From Lunularia cruciata (lineage: Eukaryota > Streptophyta > Marchantiopsida > Lunulariales > Lunulariaceae): 64,000 bases of DNA. The stretch covers positions 50,096,001 through 50,160,000 of the forward strand of contig OX419760.1 of the NCBI GenBank assembly GCA_948567375.1, in the 5' to 3' direction. A program made the position numbers and the translations under genes. How positions within the stretch are numbered: position 1 is the stretch's first letter; each line of letters starts with the position of its first letter. Below the pieces are notes generated by a model, which searched no databases, was not told the origin of the DNA, and was given only the letters and a program-made list of their open reading frames with translations. Below are positions 1 to 12,037 of the stretch, one piece after another.

Positions 1-397
1 ACAGATCATCTGCCTGGAAGCAATCTCTAAGGTGCTCATAAACCATCTCTGACAAGCCTCCTGAGGAAAGGCGAGGGGCAGTGCACAATGCTTGTGCAAA
101 TAGCGACCTATCAAGACATAAAGGCTGCTCAGGTTGATAATCTAAGACCTCTAGTGGTAGTCCCTCTACTGCTATAGGATGCAATGAGCGTAGGGAAGAG
201 ATGGTCTCATCAGTAGGACTTGCTATAGACAAAGGGTGTAGCGCTCGTACTGCTCTACTAAACTCTCCCGCTTGACCCAATGTCCTACATCGTCGTAATC
301 GAGTGGAATCTGTGGTATCCTGTAGCGATGCATGTCTCCTAAATCGTGTAGCCCTAATAGACTCCTCCTAAAGCGCTACCCAATCCCCCGCTCGGAA
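1..397 (-). pseudogene. Reverse-transcriptase element ORF, region N-terminal to the RT domain (partial, broken)
   Basis: Read on the minus strand, one frame stays open from 397 to the window edge except for a single TAG at 368-370. It carries protein-like sequence with segments such as LGQAGEFSRAVRALHP and, close to the edge, GGLSEMVYEHLRDCF. From memory, a block of the type GxSGMxxEHL precedes the RT domain in many mobile-element reverse transcriptases, so the catalytic domain should lie left of base 1. The stop falls where WVAL-x-EES suggests a former Trp or Gln. No ATG is seen in the window part. I cannot assign the element to a LINE or other class. It is a decayed mobile-element gene, not a host gene. 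Confidence 0.42.
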
Positions 398-3300
398 TCA
401 CGAAATCTAACATGTATCCATAAAGAAAGCAAGAAGATTTTGAAAAACACAAAACGAGAAAAAGTGATATCAAGTTTTCATGTAGCCGGTACTGATTGAA
501 AGGTTGCTAGCACTAACCATGGTTCAGCAACTTTAATCACTTGTGCAAACCGTGGTTGAAATACTTGCTCCACTTAGCTTCAATCTTGAAAGCACAACAA
601 GCCAGATCTTCTCGTCCCTTTACATCTAATTTGCATCTGCTTAAAATTCTCTTGATAGCACAATGGGTGATTAATTATCAGCCAGAATCTAAACTCTACG
701 GAACTTTTGTAATGTACACTGTTGCTTCTGTAGTAGAAGTTCCTTTCATTCAAATTGTTTCAACGCAGACATAAGAACAAAATAAAATTTTCCAACAAGC
801 CACGTGGTAGGTGGGTGGACGCCCCACTTCACGGAACCTCACCCATCACTGTTGTATCTTAAGATATCAGTGTTGCATATCTCTTTTACTGTTCGAAGTA
901 TGCATGGCACAAAAGGTTAAAACCGTCCATCAGCTTTTAAGGTGTAGATACAAAAGGCTTACATAGACAAATTTTGCTATGCCTAAAGCTCGCATAGTCT
1001 TTCCCACATGCCTTTATGAAAAGGAACCTTAAAGAACAAGACATATAGAGTGGGCAAAGGTAAGTATTGTGGAGATACTTCAAAGTTCAAGTCGTAATAT
1101 TGGTATCTTTTGTGAAGCCACTTGATTTAGTTTATGATTGCTATAGAAACTTACCCCCATAAAGGCCCTAAACTCAAAACCTTACCCCGTCATAGTTATG
1201 ATTAGATGCAGGATAAAGGTAATAATAAGACTCCTCAAGTTATATAACTTAAAAGAATATATGATTAGTTCAAAGATAGGCTGTTTATTAGAATTTGGGT
1301 GATGAATTCTTTCCCTAAATTTTACACTCCTCTGCTTTATATTTCTTTTCAACAATTTTGGTCATAGTCCTAGTCTCAATCTGTTGTTGTCAAAAAATCT
1401 ATTGCTATAAACACTTCAGTAAATTCAGCACAATATTAAGCTATTCCCAGGCAAATGATAAAAACAGTGGACAAAATATTCCCATTCTCCATTCTATTGG
1501 AGTGGAATTTTGAATGTGGATTTTGACTCCCCAGATGTTTAAATTAAAAGATAAGAAGACATTTATAGGAGAACAATTATGATTTGAGAGATGGTAAAAT
1601 TTTGTGCCCGTCTAGTCCTTGCATGGTACATTTGCCGTTGTAACATACCTTTTAGATCTTAACATAAACTTGGCTGCTTTGAAGTGCAATTCTTCCTCAA
1701 TATTGTCTCAATTTTGCACATATTTAAAGCACCATAGAGGAAATGAAGACCGTTTGCTACTTATGGGTTTCTTGTATCTCCTTTTCATTATCTCCACATT
1801 TGGAACTTGTAAATTAAACTTCTATGTTAATATTAAGTTGGGGGGATTTTATTTTCTGAAATTATTTTATACATTACTATACTGATTATATATCCAAATA
1901 TAAGCTAAATCTTCTTAGAATATGAATTAATTTGTTATCAATTGAAATAACTAGATCTTGATAAAAGTAATTAAATATTTAATTTTCTTTTAACATAATT
2001 TATACTAAAATTAAATATTTCTTAGATAAGCCATGTGTAAAATATAATAATAATATATTTTAGTCTTCCCCTAATTTTTTTTCCATTTTCCTATAATTGT
2101 AACCTAATTAGGTACTTAATAACTAAACTTGCCTGATAATCATCTTAATCAATATAAAATTTTCCTGAAAAGATCACCAATTAAAAGTCCTTAAATCTCT
2201 CTAGAAAAAATTTAAATGGTTGCTTATAATATTATAATTTTTAAAGCAGACATAAATCATTTCTTAAAAGCGTAATTCAAGTCATAAACAAATATTCTCA
2301 AGAAAAAAACTTATCAAGAATCTCTTTGTATTGGATCATGAAACTTCAAAAAGAACTTCCAAAGAAAATTAAGAATTTTATTTCTTATATTATTTCTTGG
2401 CTTGTTTAGACTGTTCTATTGATTAATTATCTCATCTTCTTTGTTTAAAGAAAAACTAAGAAAAACGATAATATACCAAAATCTGCATAAATGCATGGAT
2501 AGCAATCACATTTGTAAGCAATTGAGCACAACAACAACATGCATATGATTTGCATATAATTGAAAGTAGCATATCTTATAATTTATCTCCTATAAAAGTT
2601 TTAATTCAAATTAATAGCGTTGAAATTATTAGAGTTTTGTCTAAAACACCTATATTTTCCTGGACTATGTGTCGCAACCTACTCTTTCTTTTTGTCCCAT
2701 TTTTTCTCATTTTTAGTTTTTTATTACTATTTTAGATATTGGACTCAGTCTTAAGAATAGTACTAAGTAGGATAAATGATTAGTCTATACCCTATCCTTA
2801 ATGAAGTCTAGGTTGGAATTCATTATTTGTATTGAACAAACAAGCAACGATGGCTATGATACAAGACGGAGTACAACTATGTTAAAAACTTGGGGAAACT
2901 CATGTACGAGCCATGGAGCAACAAGATTTTGGCAGAACAACATTTCATAAGATTCCACCACCAATTCAGAAATAATGATAAGGACTTGCAATGTGCTGCC
3001 AAAGAACCATTTGCAACCATTTTGCAAGAGGCTCCTGCATGTATGGCTAAACCGCAACCTTTTGCCAACTGTAATAATGGTTGAGGAGCAATTAGGCATC
3101 AAGAAGTAGAAAAAATTGACCCATCCCATGAGAAGTTACTTTTTATTCTTTCCCCTTTTCTTGTTTGAATTTTTTGATCCATTGTCCAAGATCCACAATA
3201 GAGAGTACAATGCAAATTTAAGTACATAAAGCAAGAGTGTAGGATTAATAAGAGGGAAGAGTCCTTTACAAGTCAAACAAAGTGAATGTTTGCAAGATGG

Positions 3301-3476
3301 TTGAACAAGCAATGGTAGTCAAAACCAAGTCCAAATTGTGAAAGGTGGACTAAATCATATACAAGCCTCCTAAACTATCAAAATGGGGATTGCAATGTAG
3401 AGCCAACTCCTTGAAGAGCTAAAAATTAGAAATCTTGTTGTGGAATTGGAGTTTGACAAACCTACATATTCTATAA
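398..3476. other. Intergenic, no gene recognised
   Basis: Only short ORFs occur here and none resembles a known family. Bases from about 1890 to 2750 are very AT-rich. No tRNA, rRNA or LTR boundary was recognised. Confidence 0.5.
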
Positions 3477-3880
3477 GGTTATTTTGGCTCCAAAAAGAGG
3501 ATCTCTCAACACAAGAGCAAGTCAAGCAATGATGACTCATTCACTCACATCTTGTTGTCATATGTCAATGATGAAGTACCAAAGGAGGCAACAAACAACC
3601 ATGTGTAGTTGTCACACAATCCTAAGGAAACTACAAAGGAAAAAGGAAAAGCACCAATGGAGGACAATGACAACATCCACGTTGTGGTTTTAAAGAAGGC
3701 ATGCCCACAAGTACGTATTTTCTCCTCCAAAACCCTTACACCAACAAATCCTACAATAAACTTGGTTAATTTAATTTTGGAAGCACAATCAAAGCAAGGT
3801 CTTGAAATAACAAACAAAGTGAAATGACAAGAAACATAAGCTAGGAAAATAAAGGGAGAAGATTCCATCATATCTCATCT
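3477..3880 (+). pseudogene. Decayed coding-like stretch, unknown product (left part)
   Basis: One frame from 3477 to a TGA at 3825-3827 is interrupted by a single TAG. It reads as a lysine-rich, hydrophilic protein with pieces such as NPKETTKEKGKAPMED and ACPQVRIFSSKTL. The composition resembles a retroelement Gag or a linker, but I do not recognise a domain. The retroelement at 3886-9236 inserted just downstream, so sequence beyond 9241 is its former continuation. Product unknown; may be part of an even older transposon. Confidence 0.25.
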
Positions 3881-3885
3881 ACAAG

Positions 3886-4388
3886 TGTAACAATACAGAT
3901 TTTTTAGACAAGTTAGTTGAGATTAACAAAGTAAAAAATGGGATAAATTAGCTAAGAATTATAAGAATATTCTAGAAGTATCTTGGAAGCTACTTGGTAC
4001 CTTCCAAGTATCAAGTTATGTGTATGCCAAGTGGTGATTTATAGGAGCAAGACTCTTGGGAAGCTTCCTGGCTAGTTTAGCTTGCATGCCAAGTAGGTGA
4101 CTTCTAGAAGTACGTTTCTTGAAAAGCTCCCTATCTAGCTTAGCTTGCATACCAAGCAGATGGCTTTTAGAAGGAAACTTCTTGGGAAACTTCCCAACTA
4201 GCTTAGCTTGCATGCCAAGTAGACGGCTTTTAGAAAGAATTTTCTCAAGGGCTTTGTATATTTTGTATAAATACCAAAGCCCAAGCTCATGCTAGGCATT
4301 TGGAGTTTCTCTCATTCCATTCAAGTGTCCTAGTGTGATCTTTCACTCTGGTCTTCTATTCTCCTATTTCTCTCCTTGGTCTTTTACA
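3886..4388 (+). repeat. 5' LTR of the old chromovirus
   Basis: It begins TGTAACAATA and ends TTTTACA directly before the primer site. Bases 4016-4240 hold about three and a half imperfect copies of a 63-bp unit containing TTAGCTTGCATGCCAAGTAG. A TATAAATA box lies at 4266-4273. It differs clearly from the 3' LTR (503 versus 486 bp), so the insertion is old. Confidence 0.85.
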
Positions 4389-4389
4389 T

Positions 4390-4401
4390 TGGTATCAAAG
4401 A
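4390..4401 (+). other. Primer binding site, initiator-Met tRNA type (decayed)
   Basis: TGGTATCAAAGA lies one base after the LTR end. The classical plant site is TGGTATCAGAGC, so two positions have changed. Confidence 0.7.
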
Positions 4402-4648
4402 AAGAATGGGATGCATGGAATTTATGGACCATAAAATCCATTTCCTCCAAATCATCCATGTCCATGTTTTTTACAAGCATCATTTCATGCAATTCATCAT
4501 GTCACTCTTTGAGCTTAGTTTTCTAAATGCAATCAACTTGTCTGATGAACCCTTGGAACTTCTGATTGTAGCCTACAGAGAATGATGGACTTGTTGCATT
4601 TACATGTTAACTTAGAAAATTGTAATTAGCTTTGATAGAGTAGTAATC

Positions 4649-5300
4649 ATGGTAGCAATACCCAAAGTCATCATTGCTATGCAACAAAAAATCAAGCACC
4701 TTACTTGATTATTGGAAGAAAGAGACAATCAATAACAAGAGCATGTAGAGAGTGCACCATTTCAAGAAGGAGAAGAGCAAATCTTATTTCCAAAGCACAA
4801 GGTATTTGAAGGCAAGAATCTCTCAAGTACAATGGAGAATTTTGTGTTTTATTGTGAATGTTATTTTGAAATTATAAATCTTCACGATGAATAGAGATAG
4901 ATTCTCTTGGCTTCAAGCCAATTAGATGGAGTGGCAAAACTATGGTGGCAATTTTGAATGAAGCAAGTTGAATGGCAATTTGATATGCCAATCTTATCAT
5001 AGGAAGAATTCAAGAACACAATAACAAGGAGATTCCAAGCTATAAATGCTACCTAAGTTGCAAGAGATAGTTTGTCAAAATTGAAATAAATTGGTTCTAT
5101 AAGAAGCTACACCATTCAATTCTAGAACACCATTATGTAAATTCTAGAGATATTGGAAGGTGAAGCTCTAGATTGATTTGTGAAGAGCTTGAAGTCCCAA
5201 ACCAAATTGGAAGTGATTATGCGAGAGCCAAAACACTTGGAGGAAGCCATGCAATTGGTTGAGCATTTTGATTCCTTGGTTGCAATAACTTGGTCTTGAC
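4649..5300 (+). pseudogene. gag of the old chromovirus (decayed)
   Basis: It begins with ATG at 4649 and follows the frame of the better preserved gag at 52384. Recognisable blocks include KVFEGKNL, LLASSQLDGVAKLWW and EAMQLVEHFDSLVA, which belong to the Retrotrans_gag type of capsid domain. About ten in-frame stops break it. It would form the capsid of the virus-like particle if intact. The zinc knuckle expected near 5430 is too decayed to score. Confidence 0.7.
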
Positions 5301-5599
5301 CTTAACCTTCGTAGAACATACCAACACACTACATATGGGTGGAGGAGTTGACACTAATAGATATTTATGCCGTCAAATGAAGATCACTTGGCACTATAGA
5401 TAGAGAATGATTGTGACAAAATAGTGATTTCTTTTATTGTTTCCAAATTGGATATCACTTTGCTAAATGTCTACTCAAGAATGGCATCCTTGATAAATTG
5501 CCGAGATGGAGTTTGTGGAGTGACATGATCAAGGAAATGAAGAATCCTAGTTAGGGAGTTCAAGCCGCCTACTAAGAACTTGATTAGTTCCAATGGGGT

Positions 5600-8500
5600 T
5601 GAAAGCTAAACCTATGCAAGTTTGCTTCACTTGCAAGATATGATATTTGGTTGCAATTATAGTATTTTGGTTGATTTTGGAAGTTCAAAGAATTGCATAT
5701 CCATGAAATTAACAAAAGAAATTAGGTATTCCTATCAAGCCAATAATGGAAGTAGATTGATCATAGAAAATAGTAGAAAGTGTATCAATCTACTTTCAAT
5801 ATTTCACATCTTGTTACATTCAAGATTAGGAAGGAGTATTTGAAGTGTATGAGGTTTATAGTGTCATCTCTACACTATGAAGTCTTTCTAGGTTTGCCTT
5901 GGATTGAACATCATAAGGTCCAATAAAAAAAAATAAAAAATACCATACCAAAAAAAAATAAAATATTTTTTTATAAAAAATTATTAACAAATTATTATTT
6001 TTTGATAAAAAATTCAAGTACCATACCAAGGTAAGAATTACCGATTAGGTTGTCTAGCACTTTTGAATAAGACACCTAAGAATAATTAGTCCCAAGATAG
6101 AAAGTTTATCAATAAAACAACCATAGAGCAAGATATTCCTATTTTTGTAGTGTGGATCAAGCTAATTGTGCACGGAGAATTTGATGGGTACCAAAAGCCT
6201 CATCAAGCAATTGAGTGGAGCACAATACTTCTCCAAGTTGGATCTCTAAAGTGGTTGTTAGCATATTCCTATTGATAGAGAAGATATACAAAAGACTACC
6301 TTTTGTACAAGGTATGTGTATTTTGAATAGAGAGTTCTACTAATGCTCCAATAGTCTTCATGGATTACATGCATTGAGTGTTGGATGGGCTATTAGATTG
6401 ATGCATGGTGGTGTTCTTGAATGATATTTTTATTTATAGCAAGACAAAGGCAAAACACATGAATCATATGCAAGAAGTTCTAAGATGATTTTGTCAATGG
6501 AAGCTTTACTACAAGAAGTCAAAGTGTACATTATGGCAAAAGGAAATTATCTTCTTGGATCATAAGATCTAAAAAAAGGGGATCAAGATAGAAGAGGAGA
6601 AAATCAAGGCCATTATTGATTGACCTACTCCAAAGAATATCACAAAAGTATATGCATTTAATGGATTGACAAGTTTTATTGACAGTTCATCCACTACTAT
6701 ACTCATGTGGCTGCACCATTGACCAATCTCTTGGAGAAGACCTTTAAGCTTCCAAAGGACCACCAAGCACAAAGAAGCATTCTAAAAGCTAAAACGAATG
6801 GTGTCTTCAAGACCCATTCTTCAACTATATGATCCTCAACTATCTTGTGTGGTTGATTTTGATACTTCTAACTTTTCCATTGGATCTGTGTTGTAGCAAG
6901 ACTTTCCAAATGGGTTACATCTCATTGCCTTTATGTCTTGCCAACTAAACACCACAGAAAAGAATTACTCTGCTTGAGATTGAGAACAACTAGCAATGAT
7001 ATATGCTACCAAGGTATGGAGGTATTACCTCTTGGGGAAACAAGTGATCAAGCAAAGCAATCACAAACCCTTGTGGCAAACATTAGATTTGGAGCACATG
7101 AAGAGTCAACATCATCAATGGGAAAAACAACTACAATTCTTTGACATGAAACTTGATTATAAACCAAATAGATTCCATGTCATTCTTGATGCTGTATCAT
7201 GCCAACCTAATTTGAAGCCTCTTTGTCTCATCACCACAACAATTATGATAGTGACAATTGACTCAAAAGTCCAAACCGAGTTTAGAACTACTTTACAACA
7301 AGATCCCTTCTTTCAGATGGTACAAGGTTATCTTACAATACACAACAAGAAATAGAATACCTTCTCCTTCAAGAACGGCCCTTTATTTTATGAGAATTGG
7401 ATCTATATTCAAACCAAGGGTGATCTACTACTTGTGTGCTTTCAAGAAGCCCATAATTTACCAATCATTGATCACATGGGTATGGACAAGACCTTGGATA
7501 CCCTACAATACCAATGGTGGTGGCCCAACATGGCATGAGAGGTTCAAGAGTTTGTCTGATCTTGTGAGAGCTACCAATGCAACAGGGCAAATAATTAGAA
7601 ACCAAGTGGACTCCTTCAACCACTTCCTATCCCATCTGCTCGATGGGAGCACGTGAACTTAGATCTCATCACATCCTTGCCCAAGACAAAGCAAGATCAC
7701 ATAACAATTGTGGTGTTTGTGGACATGCTTAGTAAGCAAATCCATTTGGCATCAACTTTTGATATAGTAGATACTCCAAGATTAGCACAGATCTATTTTG
7801 ACAATGTCTTCAAGCATCATGGGATGCCTTGTGTACTCATCTCCGACTGTAATCTTCAATCCATTGGAAAATTTTGGCAAGCATTTTTCCAACTACTCAA
7901 CACCATGCTTGCTTTGTCCATATCATATCATCCTCAAACTAATGGACAAATTGAACATGAAATTTGCACCTCGGAGGATATGCTTTGTACCTTTGTCAAT
8001 GTTCACCATACAATTAGAATGAAAATCTTGTAGTTTTTGAGTTTGCCTACAATAACTCCAAACAAGCAAGCACAGGATTCTCTTCCTTCTTCCTTAATTT
8101 TGGCCAAGATCCACTTGTTCTAGATTCCCTTCTTGCTACTCCTCCATCTCATGTCCCTCATACTTCCACCTTCTTGACCACAATATCACAATCCTTGCAA
8201 CAAGCCAAATCTCATCTCCTTGTTGCTCAAAATTGTCAAAAGTAATACACAAACCAAAATCATCATGATCTCACCTTTCAACTTGCTGATAAGTTCATGC
8301 TTTATTTTAGCAACCTATCCATTTTAGCAACTTAATACCCAAGTTTGTAAACTTACTCTTAATTAGATAGGTCCATTTGATGCCACCCAAATCATTTCTT
8401 TTGTTGCTTATTGGCTTGCCTTGCCTTGCCTTGTCATATGCAAATCTACCTTATCTTTCATATTTCCAAGTTGAAACCCTTTGTTTCTAATCCATCGCCA

Positions 8501-8690
8501 TTTTCTTCTTGTGTCCAACCCCCTCCTTCTCCAATCCTTATCCATGATCATGAGGAGTATGAAGTTGACCATATCCTTGCATGTTGTCACATTCAACATG
8601 GTCGTCGACAACATATTGAGTACAAAGTCTTTTGGAAAGTGTACCTCTTTCATGATGTCACTTTCTCATCTCCATAATGCACAAATGGCC
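5600..8690 (+). pseudogene. pol of the old chromovirus (protease-RT-RNase H-integrase-chromodomain, decayed)
   Basis: Protease remnant: ILVDFGSSKNCIS near 5660 (active-site DSG changed to DFG). RT remnants lie about 6200-6600, with DDI of the active site around 6430. RNase H and connection lie about 6840-7210, including KLDYKPNRFHVI-type sequence. Integrase core is clearest at 7653-8033 (NLDLITSLP, ISDCNLQSIGKFW). The chromodomain is at about 8548-8670 (EEYEVDHILACCH, EYKVFWK). Frameshifts and stops are frequent. An A/T-rich low-complexity expansion at 5925-6015 with the duplicated phrase ACCATACCAA splits the protease-RT linker. Confidence 0.75.
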
Positions 8691-8750
8691 ATCCATGAGT
8701 TTGAAGCTTCCATGGTGACAAGGAGGTTATCAACTAGCAATGAGGGAATA

Positions 8751-9236
8751 TGTAACAATATGGAGTTTATAGACAAGTTAGTCAAGACTAACAAAGTAAC
8801 AAATGGGAAAAATTAACTAAGAATTATAAGAATATTTTAGAAGCATCTTGGAAACTACTTGGTACCTTCCAAGTATTGAGTAATGTATATACCAAGTAGT
8901 AACTTCTAAAGGAAGCTTCTTGGGAAGCTTCCTAACTAGCTTAGCTTGCATGCCAAGTAGGTGATTTCTAGAAGGAAATTTTCTTGAGAAGTTTCTTGGT
9001 TAGCTTAGCTTGCATGCCAAGTAGGTGGCTTCTAGAAGGAAGCTTCCTAACTAACTTAGCTTGCATGTCAAGTAAGCGGCTTCTAGAAAGAAGCTTCTCA
9101 AGAGCTTTGTATATTCCCTTTAAATACTAAAGCCCAAGCTCATGCTAAGCATTTGGAGTTTCGTTCATTCAAATGTCCCGATGTGATCTTTCACTCTAGT
9201 CTTCCATTCCCCTATTTCTCTCCTTGGTCTTTTACA
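8751..9236 (+). repeat. 3' LTR of the old chromovirus
   Basis: Starts TGTAACAATATGGAG after a purine-rich stretch and ends TTTTACA, followed by the target duplicate ACAAG. It contains the same 63-bp internal repeats and AAGCTTC-rich palindromes as the 5' LTR. Confidence 0.85.
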
Positions 9237-10100
9237 ACAAGGATGTGAGGATGATATTGACGCAACTAACAAGACACACCAAAACATGTCAATGCAAAGA
9301 ATGCAAAGAAATCACCACTAGCTCAACCTCTGATGAAAGAGGAAAAACCAAAAATGATGAACAATATTTGTCATCATCTCTAATATGACAATAAATCTAT
9401 GGTGTGGTTAATGTCAATTTACTTCATACATGCAATGACGCTCCCAATGGAACTATTGGAGGAGATTGCACCCTTCTACAAAGAGGTGGGATTTTCAATC
9501 AATGAGCTAGTTAAGCTTGTAAGGCACCTTCATAACAAGATAAGCATAACAGCCAAAGATAAGACCATGCTTCATACTAACATGAGCAATGAAAAATAAC
9601 GGCTTGCCAAGGAGATCAAATCATCAAAGTAGAAAGACCAACTACTAGAGAAGTTTCAAAGGAAGAATTGGAGTTACATGGTCAACATAAGGTCATCTTA
9701 TGATGATTACAATTGGGGGTTGACTTTGTGCAAATGAAGGTAGTTGAGCAATGGACACATCACAAAGAGCAAATGAAAATACAAGATAAAGAGATCGATT
9801 ATCCAAACCCAATTGGATGCTACCATTATAAAGATAGCTATTGTGGAAGGATGATATAAGAATTTGAAGAAGCTCATAGATCTTTATATCCAAGAGCTCA
9901 CAATGAGTCCAAATTAAGCTCAAGAGAAGGAGGAAGAGATTACAATGAAGGTACAAGCAAACATAAAACCAGAACTTCAACAAGACCAAGAAAACTTGGT
10001 TAAAAAATATGTAGGTTTTCTCACAGCCATAGAGCATATAGTGACTCAACTTCAGACCAATTGGAATGAATGGACAACAATACAACAAACTAGATAAAGA
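9237..10100 (+). pseudogene. Decayed coding-like stretch, unknown product (right part)
   Basis: From 9239 one frame reads KDVRMILTQLTRHTK followed by CQCKECKE. A second frame from 9399 stays protein-like for about 690 bases with scattered stops, including LLEKFQRKNWSYM and LVKKYVGFLTAIEHIVTQLQ. The composition (K, E, Q, L rich) suggests a helical, perhaps coiled-coil protein. No family recognised. This would be the right-hand continuation of the sequence at 3477-3880 before the element inserted. Confidence 0.25.
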
Positions 10101-11584
10101 TTAAGGACTTCAAAACTCAGATCAAGGCTCTTTGAGAGAAAAAGTCTACACAAGTGATAAGCTAATACCACAATCACTCAAATTACAATGCCACATGACC
10201 TCTTAGCTCAAAGAAGCCTAGATGAGCAGTACGAAGGTTGCCAAGTATAAAAGGGAGCTCATGGAGCTCATTTAAATATGAAAATGCACAAGTAGTTTGT
10301 CAGAAGTGGCACCAACTTGTACTATGATGACTAGTGACATTAATAACTCCTTATGACCCAACCTATGGATACTTTAATTGTCATTTTGTAGTTGTTGCAT
10401 ATTGTAATTCTTTTGTACCTCATTGTTTTTTTTCTTCTTATAGCTAGGACACTTCATACTTGTAAATAGTTTGTAAATCTTAGAGCATATATGAAGTCCA
10501 AGTAAGCCACTATATGGTACAAAAAGATAAAACAAATATGCTGAGGTGGTAGTGCCATGCCACACATGCCTACATGGAGATTAGATTAGGATAGGATTAA
10601 GACAAGACTAGTGAGGACTAGATGTAATTAGAAGATATCCAACCATTTGTAACCACAAGATCTCTTTGGCAGGTAAGTAGGAAATTTATATAGGGCTTAG
10701 GTCCCACATTTAATATGATCAGTTTGTGCATTATTTTTATGCAATAATGGAGCATTACCATCAAGAATACCAAATTGATGAATATGTATTAGGCTACTTT
10801 TTGTATGAATTTCTACCTACCTAGTCACTTAATTTTGAGTTATTTTGGCATACAAAGATAATCACTAGAGTGAAGGAATAATTTTTATGAACTAGGGGAA
10901 AAACCTATAGGTGATCTACATAGGCCAAGAATGATATTGTATCAAACTTGTGCAAGTCTGGATATTGTTAAGTACCATGAATTAGGAGACTAAGCAATAG
11001 GAATCATTCTATTCTCCTATAAAGTAGTGACTTTTAGGAAGGATAGTACACTAAGTTACACTCATAGATGACAAAGATATAGGACCCTTGGGAGATCCAG
11101 CTCCAATTTAGTTTGCACATTCCAGTCTACTAACAATGATATCCTTTGAATTTTGAGTATCTCATGATGTTTGTAGGTATGGTGCCAAGTGTAGATTGTA
11201 GAAGTGTTACAATAGTAACCAAGAATTCAGCTGGGATAATTGGAGTGTAAAGAAATTCTAAGGCAAAGTGCCTTTGTTGCAAGTGATATATCACCTTCAA
11301 GAGACCTTTGGACTACAATTATTGAGGAAGTGATTAGTAATTGTTTACATTTATGTAGTACACCAATAGGGGTGAGATTATCCTCTTATGGGAATGACTT
11401 TGCCCAAGAGGTTAAATATAAAACAATAGATTATCATCATTGTGACACTTCTTCCTTGCTGTTAGTCATATCCAACTTGTATACTTGTGGGTTTGATCAG
11501 TTCTTATCACTATATTACAAATTTGAACAACACCAATGTCATTACACTATGACATATGTTTTCCAACTTACTCTACTTTAACTT
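10101..11584. other. Intergenic, no gene recognised
   Basis: Short ORFs only; the longest (11240-11581, 113 codons, plus) shows no family signature. Ends where the truncated LTR at 11585 begins. Confidence 0.45.
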
Positions 11585-12037
11585 TGTCACGTCATTTGGA
11601 GTGTCACATCTAGGTTGCTTGGACACTGGAGTTGCAGTGATAGTAGTTAGAGTTATTTCAGCAGTTTCTTAGAGACTACTTTCCGACGGTCAGATTTTTT
11701 GTTCGGGGTATTGACTTCACGGTGGGGCCCACCATCACTTTGCACCGTTTGCACTGTCAAATGTGACATCAGCAGGACCGTTAGGGTTTTAGACCTAGAT
11801 CAAGTCCAAGGGGTATACTTTCAAAGTGTAGCTCCAGAGAGCTCACTTCTTCGATGTTGAGCCTTTGAGTTCTTGGCTATGGTGGAAAGAGGCCGGCGAG
11901 CATCACCTGGATTCTCTTAGCTAGAGTGGATGTGGCTTGATTGTAATCAGTGCACAATTGTTGGCAGTTTATAGAGTGATAGATAAAATATTGATCTGAG
12001 TTGAGTGGATTCAAGAGTTGTAAACAATCTGATTACA
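11585..12037 (+). repeat. 5' LTR of the PHD gypsy element (5' truncated)
   Basis: Collinear with 28438-28881 across shared phrases such as GCAGTTTCTTAGAGACTAC, CCTTTGAGTTCTTGGC and TGGATTCAAGAGTTGTAAA. It ends CTGATTACA. The first about 105 bp of the LTR seen at 28333 are absent. Confidence 0.8.

Larger units (their letters stand above)
3886..9236 (+). mobile_element. Old Ty3/gypsy chromovirus copy with both LTRs and TSD
   Basis: The element is bounded by two related LTRs (3886-4388 and 8751-9236) starting TGTAAC and ending TTTTACA. A perfect 5-bp duplication ACAAG flanks it at 3881-3885 and 9237-9241, which fixes both ends. The order is LTR, primer site, gag, protease, RT, RNase H, integrase, chromodomain, LTR. 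All coding parts carry many stops and frameshifts, so it is dead. It is an older relative of the composite element at 51678-59253: most domains can be followed collinearly between the two. The linker before RT here has only one copy of a segment that is tripled in the other element. Confidence 0.88.

Noticed and set aside
4016-4213. Minus-strand ORF with three GMQAKL...SHLLG repeats
   Set aside because: It is the translation of the 63-bp repeats inside an LTR, not a protein gene.
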